64,000 nt of DNA from Steromphala cineraria (Eukaryota; Mollusca; Gastropoda; Trochida; Trochidae): NCBI GenBank assembly GCA_916613615.1, contig OU744730.1, positions 19,323,406 through 19,387,405 of the forward strand, in the 5' to 3' direction. The translations under genes were made by a program, and so were the position numbers. A model generated the notes under the pieces. It made no database searches and had not been told where the DNA came from. It saw only the letters and a program-made list of their open reading frames with translations. Below, piece after piece: positions 1 to 11,700 of the stretch. Every line of letters starts with the position of its first letter. Within the stretch, counting starts at the first letter, position 1.

Positions 1-3000
1 TCATCCATTCGTCGACCACTTTGTAACTTCTGTATTTTATTTAATTTTTAACAAATTCTATATCTTTCTTCATGGAGGTGTACATCAGGATGTAGACTAA
101 AGGCCAAATACTTATATTAAGTGATATTGATAACGGTCAGTTGTTTGTGAAGATTTGAATAAGACCTCCCTTTTCCCTATATAAGCTATGACTAAATCTC
201 ATCCATTCGTCGACCACTTTGTAACTTCAATATTCTATTTCATTTCAAACAAATTCTATTTTTTTCTTTATCGAGGGGTACATCAGCATGTAGACTAAAG
301 GCCAAATACTTATATTAAGTGATATTGATAACGGTCAGTTGTCTGTAAAGATTTGAATAAGACCTCCCTTTCCCCCTATATAAGCAATGTCTAAATCTCA
401 TCCATTCGTCGACCACTTCTTAACTTCAATATTCTATTTCATTTCCAACAAATTCTATATTTTTCTTTATGGAGGGGAACATCAGGATGTAGACTAAAGG
501 CCAAATACTTATATTAAGTGATATTGATAACGGTCAGTTGTCTGTAAAGATTTGAATAAGACCTCCCTTTCCCCCTATATAAGCAATGTCTAAATCTCAT
601 CCATTCGTCGACCACTTCTTAACTTCAATATTCTATTTCATTTCCAACAAATTCTATATTTTTCTTTATGGAGGGGAACATCAGGATGTAAACTAAAGGC
701 CAAATACTTATATAAATTGATTTTGATAACGGTCAGTTTTCTGTAAACATTTGAATAAGACCTCCCTTTTCCCTATATGAACAATGTCTAAATCTCATCC
801 ATTCGTCGACCACATTGTAACTTCTGTATTTTAATTTATTTTCTACAAATTCTATATTTTTCTTTATGGAGGGGTACATCAGTATGTAGACTAAAGGCCA
901 AATACTTATATTTAGTGATATTGATAACGGTCAGTTGTCTGTAAACATTTGAATAAGACCTCCCTTTTCCCTATATGAACAATGTCTAAATCTCATCCAT
1001 TCGTCGACCACATTGTAACTTCTGTATTTTATTTTATTTTCAACAAATTCTATATTTTTCTTTATGGAGGGGTACATCAGTATGTAGACTAAAGGCCAAA
1101 TACTTATATTAAGTGATATTGATAACGGTCAGTTTTCTGTAAACATTTGAATAAGACCTCCCTTTTCCCTATATAACCTATATCTAAATCTCATCCATTC
1201 GTCGACCACATTGTAACTTCTGTATTTTATTTAATTTTTAACAAATTCTATATTTTTCTTTATGGAGGGGTACATCAGGATGTAGACTAAAGGCCAAATA
1301 CTTATATTAAGTGATATTGATAACGGTCAGTTGTCTGTAAAGATTTGAATAAGACCTCCCTTTTCCCTATATAACCTATGTCTAAATCTCATCCATTCGT
1401 CGACCACTTTGTAACTTCTGTATTTTATTTTATTTTGAACAAATTCTATATCTTTCTTTATGGAGGTGTACATCAGGATGTAGACTAAAGGCCAAATACT
1501 TATATTAAGTGATATTGATAACGGTCAGTTGTCTGTAAAGATTTGAATAAGACCTCCCTTTTCCCTATATAACCTATATCTAAATCTCATCCATTCGTCC
1601 ACCACTTTGTAACTTCAATATTCTATTTAATTTCCAACAAATTCTATTTTTTTTCTTTATCGAGGGATACATCAGCATGTAGACTAAAGGCCAAATACTT
1701 ATATATAGTGATATTGATAACGGTCAGTTTTCTGCAAAGGTTTGAATAAGACCTCCCTTTCCCCCTATATAAGCAATGTCTAAATCTCATCCATTCGTCG
1801 ACCACTTCTTAACTTCAATATTCTATTTCATTTCCAACAAATTCTATATTTTTCTTTATGGAGGGGAACATCAGGATGTAGACTAAAGGCCAAATACTTA
1901 TATATAGTGATATTGATAACGGTCAGTTTTCTGTAAACATTTGAATAAGACCTCCCTTTTCCCTATATGAACAATGTCTAAATCTCATCCATTCGTCGAC
2001 CACATTGTAACTTCTGTATTTTATTTAATTTTCAACAAATTCTATATTTTTCTTTATGGAGGGGTACATCAGGATGTAGACTAAAGGCCAAATACTTATA
2101 TTAAGTGATATTGATAACGGTCAGTTGTCTGTAAAGATTTGAATAAGACCTCCCTTTTCCCTATATAACCTATATCTAAATCTCATCCATTCGTCCACCA
2201 CTTTGTAACTTCAATGTTCTATTTAATTTCCAACAAATTCTATTTTTTTTCTTTATCGAGGGATACATCAGCATGTAAACTAAAGGCCAAATACTTATAT
2301 ATAGTGATATTGATAACGGTCAGTTTTCTGTAAACATTTGAATAAGACCTCCCTTTACCCTATATGAGCAATGTCTAAATCTCATCCATTCGTCGACCAC
2401 TTTGTAACTTCTGTATTTTATTTAATTTTCAACAAATTCTATATTTTTCTTTATGGAGGGGTACATCAGGATGTAGACTAAAGGCCAAATACTTATATTA
2501 AGTGATATTGATAACGGTCAGTTGTCTGTAAAGATTTGAATAAGACCTCCCTTTCCCCCTATATAAACAATGTCTAAATCTCATCCATTCGTCGACCACT
2601 TCTTAACTTCAATATTCTATTTCATTTCCAACAAATTCTATATTTTTCTTTATGGAGGGGAACATCAGGATGTAGACTAAAGGCCAAATACTTATATATA
2701 GTGATATTGATAACGGTCAGTTTTCTGTAAACATTTGAATAAGACCCCCCTTTTCCCAATATGAACAATGTCTAAATCTCATCCATTCGTCGACCACTTT
2801 GTAACTTCTGTATTTTATTCAATTTTCAACAAATTCTATTTTTTTCTTTATGGAGGGGTACATCAGTATGTAGACTAAAGGCCAAATACTTATATATAGT
2901 GATATTGATAACGGTCAGTTTTCTGTAAAGATTTCAATAAGACCTCCCTTTTCCCTATATAACCTATGTCTAAATCTCATCCATTCGTCGACCACTTTGT

Positions 3001-5370
3001 AACTTCTGTATTTTATTTTATTTTCAACAAATTATATATTTTTCTTTATGGAGGGGAACATCAGGATGTAGACTAAAGGCCAAATACTTATATATAGTGA
3101 TATTGATAACGGTCAGTTTTCTGTAAACATTTGAATAAGACCTCCCTTTTCCCTATATGAACAATGTCTAAATCTCATCCATTCGTCGACCACATTGTAA
3201 CTTCTGTATTTTATTTAATTTTCAACAAATTCTATATTTTTCTTTATGGAAGGGAACATCAGGATGTAGACTAAAGGCCAAATACTTATATATAGTGATA
3301 TTGATAACGGTCAGTTTTCTGTAAACATTTGAATAAGACCTCCCTTTTCCCTATATAACCTATGTCTAAATCTCATCCATTCGTCGACCACTTTGTAACT
3401 TCTGTATTTTATTTAATTTTTAACAAATTCTATATCTTTCTTTATGGAGGTGTACATCAGGATGTAGACTAAAGGCCAAATACTTATATTAAGTGATATT
3501 GATAACGGTCAGTTGTTTGTGAAGATTTGAATAAGACCTCCCTTTTCCCTATATAAGCTATGACTAAATCTCATCCATTCGTCGACCACTTTGTAACTTC
3601 AATATTCTATTTCATTTCCAACAAATACTATTTTTTTCTTTATCGAGGGGTACATCAGCATGTAGACTAAAGGCCAAATACTTATATATAGTGGTATTGA
3701 TAACGGTCAGTTTTCTGTAAAGATTTCAATAAGACCTCCCTTTTCCCTATATAACCTATGTCTAAATCTCATCCATTCGTCGACCACTTTGTAACTTCTG
3801 TATTTTATTTAATTTTCAACAAATTCTATATTTTTCTTTATGGAGGGGTACATCAGGATGTAGACTAAAGGCCAAATACTTATATTTAGTGATATTGATA
3901 ACGGTCAGTTTTCTGTAAACATTTGAATAAGACCTCCCTTTCCCCCTATATAAGCAATGTCTAAATCTCATCCATTCGTCGACCACTTCTTAACTTCAAT
4001 ATTCTATTTCATTTCCAACAAATTCTATATTTTTCTTTATGGAGGGGAACATCAGGATGTAGACTAAAGGCCAAATACTTATATATAGTGATATTGATAA
4101 CGGTCAGTTTTCTGTAAACATTTGAATAAGACCTCCCTTTTCCCTATATGAACAATGTCTAAATCTCATCCATTCGTCGACCACATTGTAACTTCTGTAT
4201 TTTATTTAATTTTGAACAAATTCTATATTTTTCTTTATGGAGGGGTACATCAGGATGTAGACTACAGGCCAAATACTTATATTAAGTGATATTGATAACG
4301 GTCAGTTTTCTGTAAACATTTGAATAAGACCTCCCTTTTCCCTATATAACCTATGTCTAAATCTCATCCATTCGTCGACCATTTTTTAACTTCTGTATTT
4401 TATTTAATTTTGAACAAATTCTATATTTTTCTTTATGGAGGGGTACATCAGGATGTAGACTAAAGGCCAAATACTTATATTAAGTGATATTGATAACGGT
4501 CAGTTTTCTGTAAAGATTTGAATAAGACCTCTCTTTTCCCCCTATATAAGCAATGTCTAAATCTCATCCATTCGTCGACCACTTTATAACTTCTGTATTT
4601 TATTTAATTTTCAACAAATTCTATATTTTTCTTTATGGAGGGGAACATCAGGATGTAGACTAAAGGCCAAATACTTATATATAGTGATATTGATAACGGT
4701 CAGTTTTCTGTAAACATTTGAATAAGACCTCCCTTTTCCCTATATAACCTATGTCTAAATCTCATCCATTCGTCGACCACTTTTTAACTTCTGTATTTTA
4801 TTTTATTTTCAACAAATTCTATATTTTTCTTTATGGAGGGGTACATCAGGATGTAGACTAAAGGCCAAGTACTTATATATAGTGATATTGATAACGGTCA
4901 GTTTCCTGTAAAGATTTGAATAAGACCTACCTTTTCCCTATATGAGCAATGTCTAAATCTCATCCATTCGTCGACCACTTTTTAACTTCTGTATTTTATC
5001 TAATTTTCAACAAATTCTATATCTTTCTTTATGGAGGGGTACATTAGGATGTAGACTTAAGGCCAGATAGTTATATTTGGTGATATTGATTACGGTTAGT
5101 TGTCTGTAAAGATTTGAATAAGACCTCCTTTCCCCTTATATAGGCAATGTCTAAATCTCATCCATTCGTCGACCACTTTGTACCATCTGTTTCTTATTAA
5201 ATTTTCAACATAATCTATAGTTTTCTTTGTGGAGGTATAAAAATGTATAAATGGGTAATATTGAGTAATGGTTCGTTGTCTATAAGCCTAATGATTTAAA
5301 GGAGACGCCGTCTTTACCCCTGAATAACCAACGTCTCAATCTCATCCACACATTGACCACTGTATGTAAA
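1..5370. repeat. Satellite array, ~198-bp monomer, about 26 copies
   Basis: Head-to-tail monomers recur every 198-199 bp, for example the TCATCCATTCGTCGACC start at 1, 199, 398 and 597. Fixed blocks in each monomer include GTAGACTAAAGGCCAAATAC, GATATTGATAACGGTCAG and AATAAGACCTCCC followed by CTATATAA or CTATATGA. Several variants alternate (CACTTTGTAACTTCTG, CACTTCTTAACTTCAATATTC and CACATTGTAACTTC types). The last monomers, after about 5040, decay and fade out by about 5370, which marks the right edge; the left edge lies outside the window. No coding frame is present. A long-range period is described in the findings. Confidence 0.97.
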
Positions 5371-5769
5371 TGACACCACTTGTTTACATTTTAAATCCAT
5401 TGTTTATCTGGAAAAAAAGATTTTATATTTGTGTGTTACTTTCCGTTTGTGTGTTACTTTCCGCTGCAAGCTATAGACATACTCTAACTGCTTATGTTGA
5501 GTATATCTTCTTGAAACTATGATAATGCAGCACTCCCGTTCGTATTTCGTCAGCGCTCGCGATAGTTTTAGCTTCTGAACGCATGTTTTGGGATTTCTAT
5601 TTTTAGAAGTCGCTATGCAATAATACGCAAGGTCGTACCAGTCGATAAAAACGAGGAAAATAGGTGGTCGCCATGTGAATGGAATATAGACTTTACCCAT
5701 GCGGCATGCAGAGGACGTAAACAAACTTGCAGATTATCTTGATAATATCTTCATTAGGTGCCTGTGAAA
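5371..5769 (+). promoter_or_regulatory. Upstream region of the FAM210A-like gene
   Basis: This is single-copy-looking sequence between the satellite and the first coding exon. It is richer in CpG than its surroundings (around CGTCAGCGCTCGCGATAG near 5548-5565), which fits a promoter or 5' UTR. No TATA box is obvious. A 106-codon reverse-strand frame covers 5404-5724 but has no recognisable domain and is treated as chance. Confidence 0.4.
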
Positions 5770-8700
5770 ATGACAACTATGGCATCCATTCGATGCAGTG
5801 TTTTCTTCCCTGGTGTGAGATTATTGTCTAAGAACTATCATCAGCGAGTAGTGGAATATATTCCTAAATCATTTGACATTGGGTGTAAGTACTGTCACTT
5901 AGTTTGATTGAATGTTCTAAGATATCATTGAACTGCAGAACACTAAATACGGATTGTTATTCCTGAAAGATATTTGACCCTTTTACATTTAATTAAGGGT
6001 ATTTTGTTTGTCTTTAAACTTGAATATGAAGCAGTAAATAGAATAGGAATATGCTGATAAAATTTCTCATTAAATTTCATCAGAAAACAGTTTCATTAAT
6101 ACATTTCTTCAGACATTATTTTACTATTTGGTATATATTAAAATAACTACTGAATTGAAATGTTTTTACTTATCAGGCTTTAAAGACCAAATTGGTTTAT
6201 AGCATTTACTCACTGTGCGTAAACCGATGACGGTAACTTTAGTTACGATCATCCCAACATGGCGGCAGGCCATACGCTTCGGAACTTTTCACGCGATATT
6301 CTAGTTGTTCAGATACATTCAGATAAATTCAATAATGCACTTAGATTCAGGTTGATGTGGAGACGAGATTAAAAAAATATTACCTTTTATAAATACACAT
6401 TAATGCAGATATTCAAGTTTTAAAAATCGGGCATGATGACGGTAACTGGAAAATCATAAATGAGCATGATGACGGTAACTGAAAAGGATAGATGACGGTA
6501 ACTGCATACAGGAAAGTAATAAAATGTGTACTAGCGTGTAGGAAATAGAAAATATTAACCATGGAAGTGGTCACAGAGGGTGGTTGAAGTTGGAATCACC
6601 AGCTGATCATCTGATAACCTGTGTATTGATTTGTAGTGTAGAGTTTTTTAGCTCATCTGGCCTGTAAGGCCCGATGGGCTTATGGCATGGCATGGTGTCC
6701 GGCGTCCGTCCGTCCGTCCGTCCATCCGTCCGTCCATCCGTCCGTCCGTCCGTAAACTTTGTGGAATTTCGACTTCTTCTCCAGAACCAGAAGGCCTAGA
6801 AAGCTGAAACTTTGTGTACAGACTCCTTGGCTAGTGAGGATTATAAATTGTAGCTTTGGTGGCCCTGTGACCCCTAATAAGGGCCACAGGGGCCACACCC
6901 TAAAAACCTATTTTCATCTTCTTCTCCAGAACCGTAAGGCCTAGAAAGCTGAAACTTTGTGTACAGACTCCTTGGCTAGTGAGGATTATAAATTGTAGCT
7001 TTGGTGGCCCTGTGACCCCTAATAAGGGCCACAGGGGCCACACCCTAAAAACCTATTTTCATCTTCTTCTCCAGAACCATAAGGCCTAGAAAGCTGAAAC
7101 TTTGTGTACAGACTCCTTGGCTAGTGAGGATTATAAATTGTAGCTTTGGTGGCCCCTGACCCCTAATAAGGGCCACAGGGGCCACACCCTAAAAACCTAT
7201 TTTCATCTTCTTCTCCAGAACCATAAGGCCAAGAAAGCTGAAACTTTGTGTACAGACTCCTTGGCTATTGAGGATTATAAATTGTAGCTTTGGTGGCCCT
7301 GTGAACCCTAATAAGGGCCACAGGGGCCACTCCCTAAAAACCTATTTACATCTTCTTCTCCAGAACCATAAGGCCTAGAAAGCTGAAACTTTGTGTACAG
7401 ACTCCTTGGCTAGTGAGGATTATAAATTGTAGCTTTGGTGGCCCTGTGACCCCTAATAAGGGCCACAGGGGCCACACCCTAAAAACCTATTTTCATCTTC
7501 TTCTCCAGAACCATAAGGTCTAGAAAGCTGAAACTTTGTGTACAGACTCCTTGGCTAGTGAGGATTATAAAGTATAGCTTTGGTGGCCCTGTGACCCCTA
7601 ATATTAAGGGCCACAGGGTCCACGCCCTAAAAACCTATTTTCATCTTCTTCTCTAGAACCATAAGGCCTAGAAAGCTGAAACTTTGTGTACAGACTCCTT
7701 GGCTAGTGAGGATTATAAATTGTAGCTTTGGTGGCCCTGTGACCCCTAATAATACCACAGGCCTAGAAAGCTGAAACTTTGTGTACAGACTCCTTGGCTA
7801 GTGAGGATTATAAATTGTAGCTTTGGTGGCCCTGTGACCCCTAATAATACCACAGGGGCCACTCCCTAAAAACCTATTTACATCTTCTTCTCCAGAACCA
7901 TAAGGCCTAGAAAGCTGAAACTTTGTGTACAGACTCCTTGGCTAGTGAGGATTATAAATTGTAGCTTTGGTGGCCCTGTGACCCCTAATAAGGGCCACAG
8001 GGGCCACACCCTAAAAACCTATTTTCATCTTCTTCTCCAGAACCATAAGGTCTAGAAAGCTGAAACTTTGTGTACAGACTCCTTGGCTAGTGAGGATTAT
8101 AAAGTATAGCTTTGGTGGCCCTGTGACCCCTAATAAGGGCCACAGGGTCCACGCCCTAAAAACCTATTTTCATCTTCTTCTCTAGAACCATAAGGCCTAG
8201 AAAGCTGAAACTTTGTGTACAGACTCCTTGGCTAGTGAGGATTATAAATTGTAGCTTTGGTGGCCCTGTGACCCCTAATAAGGGCCACAGGGGCCACACC
8301 CTAAAAACCTATTTTCATCTTCTTCTCCAGAACCATAAGGCCAAGAAAGCTGAAACTTTGTGTACAGACTCCTTGGCTATTGAGGATTATAAATTGTAGC
8401 TTTGGTGGCCCTGTGACCCCTAATAAGGGCCACAGGGGCCACACCCTAAAAACCTATTTTCATCTTCTTCTCCAGAACCATAAGGCCTAGAAAGCTGAAA
8501 CTGTGTGTACAGACTCCTTGGCTAGTGAGGATTATAAATTGTAGCTTTGGTGGCCCTGTGACCCCTAATAAGGGCCACAGTGGCCACGCCCTAAAAACCT
8601 ATTTTCATCTTCTTCTCCAGAACCATAAGGCCTAGAAAGCTGAAACTGTGTGTACAGACTCCTTGGCCAGTGAGGATTATAAATTGTAGCTTTGGTAGCC

Positions 8701-11700
8701 CTGTGAACCCTAATAAGGGCCACAGGGGCCACGCCCTAAAAACCTATTTACATCTTCTTCTCCAGAACCATAAGGCCTAGAAAGCTGAAACTTTGTGTAC
8801 AGACTCCTTGGCTATTGAGGATTATAAATTGTAGCTTTGGTGGTCCTGTTGCCCCTAATAAAGGCAACAGGAACTTCCTTCAATTCTATTTTCATCCTCT
8901 TCTCCTGAAGTATAAGGTCTAGAAAACTGAAACTTATCGCCTATAAACTTAATTTTATGATTGGTGACCCTGTGGCCTCTACAAAGGGGGAATCACATTG
9001 ACCAAACTCTACAGCATAATTGATGATGAAGCCTGATGAGCTACAGAGCCAATGGCTCTATTTTTGTATTTTAAAAGCACTAAACAACGTTCTGGACAAC
9101 GTAATGCAGGTATCTGTTTAAAGATATATATCACACTGTTTTCATTTTGTTACCAGCACTGTATAATATCTTTAATTCAAATGAATTTTATTTAAACATT
9201 ATGCGGTTTTACTTTCTTATGATGTGTTTCAATTTGATTTTAGAGTTCATTTGAAGGTGTGGGATAAGAAGATCTATATCAACAGCCGTTAGCAAAACAT
9301 TGCCCTTGTTTGTTGATTATTAAATCCGAAATTTCATGTTGAATTGTTAAGAAAACGTAAACAAATTTTTGATAATTATGTTTCAAGTAATTAGGGAAAT
9401 CCATGGAAGTTCATTTTATCACTAGTATAGGTGTTGATATTTGGACGAGTATAAAGGAAACCAATAAGAACTCCATATCAAGAGTTAAGATGACCCCGAC
9501 CCAACCGGGGTTGCACTTATTTAAGCCCAGGGCCTAATTACGGGTTTTACCTGTTTTGATAGAGAAACATGAGCTTAAAAACGAAATATGACTATAATAT
9601 AAGGATATTTGTATTTTTATGAACATATAATTTCAAGGGGCAGTAGCACGATTTTAGGGGTAATATAAGGTGAAGACCGGAAAACGAAAACAAATGGTTC
9701 CAATTGAAAGGCAATGTATTTAAACTAAATAAGGCCATAATAAAGTATATGATGTAAAGTTCAGCATATGGCCTTTGAGTTTCCCTTTTCTTACACAAAA
9801 TGAATTAAATGTGTTCACATAAAAATGGCCGAAAGTGAATCTTATAATTTGTTCCCTGACTATGGATGATTGGTTTGTCTAATGAGAATTTTGACACTAT
9901 CAACATAATACATTTAGCATTAACTTATCAGTGAACAATTTAAATATGAAATTTTCAAAAAACGTTCTACTGTCCCTTTAAGTATCAAAGTTGTTATAGA
10001 AATTTCATTAATTATCAACCGCTGGGAATAGCCGACATTCACAGAACACAATAATTTTGTTTTAACAGGCGAAAATACAAAGCAAACGATTGAATGACTT
10101 GAGTGATTTGATCTTTCACATTGTAATGTAGAATAGTTTATGATATTAAATAAACTGATGACCTCTTTAGTGATACTGGAAGGCAAACTCTCGCAATACA
10201 CAGATTTCATAGTAATAAACATTTTAATGTTTTATTTCAGTCAGTTATCCAAGGGATTTATATGGCACGCATTCTGACTTTAAGCTTGCTATGGCCCTTG
10301 TGAAATGATATAAATACAGAGTAAACAATTATACGAGTAGTCATTGACAACAATGAGACATGATACTTACAAACGTTGATATATATATAAGGAAATATAT
10401 TTTGTATCTATATTAAAGGACGACGGTTATATATGAATGCTTATAACATATGTTTTTTTCTCAGTATTGAAATCTTCAAAAAATATATCTGGGTAGTTCC
10501 TGTGTGCAGTATAATACATGAGCTGGTTACTAACAGTAAGCTATGCAGTAGTTTGAAACTTAACAAAACGTTACTTAATTGGCTACTACCAGACTAGTAT
10601 ATGAATCATCTAGCTTTTTATTTGTTCCGCTATCCCGGGGTGCAAATGTAATTCGACCCTTTCCTGTGATTTTAGAGTACCAATTGATTTCTCTTGAAGC
10701 TAGACTTTGAAAACTCTTTAAGAATTGCGTCAAATCTTGTGAATGAGAGAGTTTTATGCTATTCCGTGTCATCATGTGAACCAGACTACATATCACAATG
10801 CGATTAATGTTTTCTGGCTACAAAATCCAAGACAGTGGATGCTTGCCTTGTGCTCAGTTACCGTCATCCTAGCTTTGACGAACGTTTCAGTTACCGTCAT
10901 CATCATGTTTCAGTTACCGTCATCATGCCCATTTTTTCAAACTTGAATATCTTCATAAATATGCATTTACAAAGGGAAATATTTTTAGAATCCCTTCTCC
11001 ACGTCAACCTGCATCTAAACGCATTATTGAATTTATCTGAATGTATCTGAACAACTAGAATATCGCGTGAAAAGTTCCGAAGCGTATGGCCTGCCGCCAT
11101 GTTGGGATGATCGTAACTAAAGTTACGGTCATCGGTTTACGCACAGTGATTGACTGCTATGACTTTCTTCTGTAAACCTTTTAAAAAATTTTCCTTTCAA
11201 CTACAACAATGTGGTCCTCAAAGTTGAAACTATTCAATGTATTGTGGCTATATCACTTCTGTTGATGTCTCAATCCAGATGTTGTAGAGGATAAGTCGAA
11301 TTTGTGCTAAGTTTATCAACACAAACCGATGTCATTCTGACACCTGCTGGCGCCTGAACCATAAACCAATATGGCCTGTTAATAATAACATCCTGAACAT
11401 CCAAATTACCATATTTCCTCTTACAAACACAGGGTATCCCATAAGTGCCGGGTCCTAACCATTATTATGCCATTACATTAATTTCCCTCAGTGGACATTT
11501 TACAGATATTCATTGGAATAGTCAGCCTAAATATTCTATGAAAGAAATAAGTATCGGGCCTCCAATTACCACAGAGGAGTAGAGGGCGCTTTTAGAGTCA
11601 TCATAGTTACTGCGATTCTTTTATAAGTATGGAAGGTGTATGATTTTGTACTTATTCACCACTCATTTGTTTCGAATTTCAGCTAGGTATCAGAGGACCA

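Larger units (their letters stand above)
6198..11157. mobile_element. ~4.95 kb DNA element with ~290-bp terminal inverted repeats
   Basis: The segment 6211-6500 is repeated in inverted orientation at about 10855-11147. The outer part, from CACTGTGCGTAAACCGATGA through CATGGCGGCAGGCCATACGC to TAAATTCAATAATGC, is near-identical; the inner part is about 80% alike. Each arm ends inward in several copies of ATGACGGTAACTG (about 6434, 6468 and 6492; reversed copies near 10855, 10888 and 10910), a layout typical of subterminal transposase-binding repeats. Weaker similarity (ATAGCA, then CACTG) extends the ends about 12 bp outward, so the exact boundaries and the target duplication are unresolved. 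No transposase frame is seen between the arms, so it looks non-autonomous. It fills most of FAM210A intron 1 and hosts a pearl-like element and a TTAA MITE. Confidence 0.8.

Noticed and set aside
1..5370. CRISPR-like array
   Set aside because: The repeat unit is a continuous ~198-bp satellite with no repeat-spacer structure, and the genome is animal.
5404..5724. 106-aa reverse-strand frame near the FAM210A promoter
   Set aside because: No domain, unusual composition and no splice or promoter support; more likely chance in the promoter region.
6680..6944. Overlapping frames on both strands in pearl elements (also at 12382-12666, 27382-27736, 45241-45426, 46328-46528)
   Set aside because: They are translations of the tandem core and the CCGTCC microsatellite, repeat in every copy and have no independent support.
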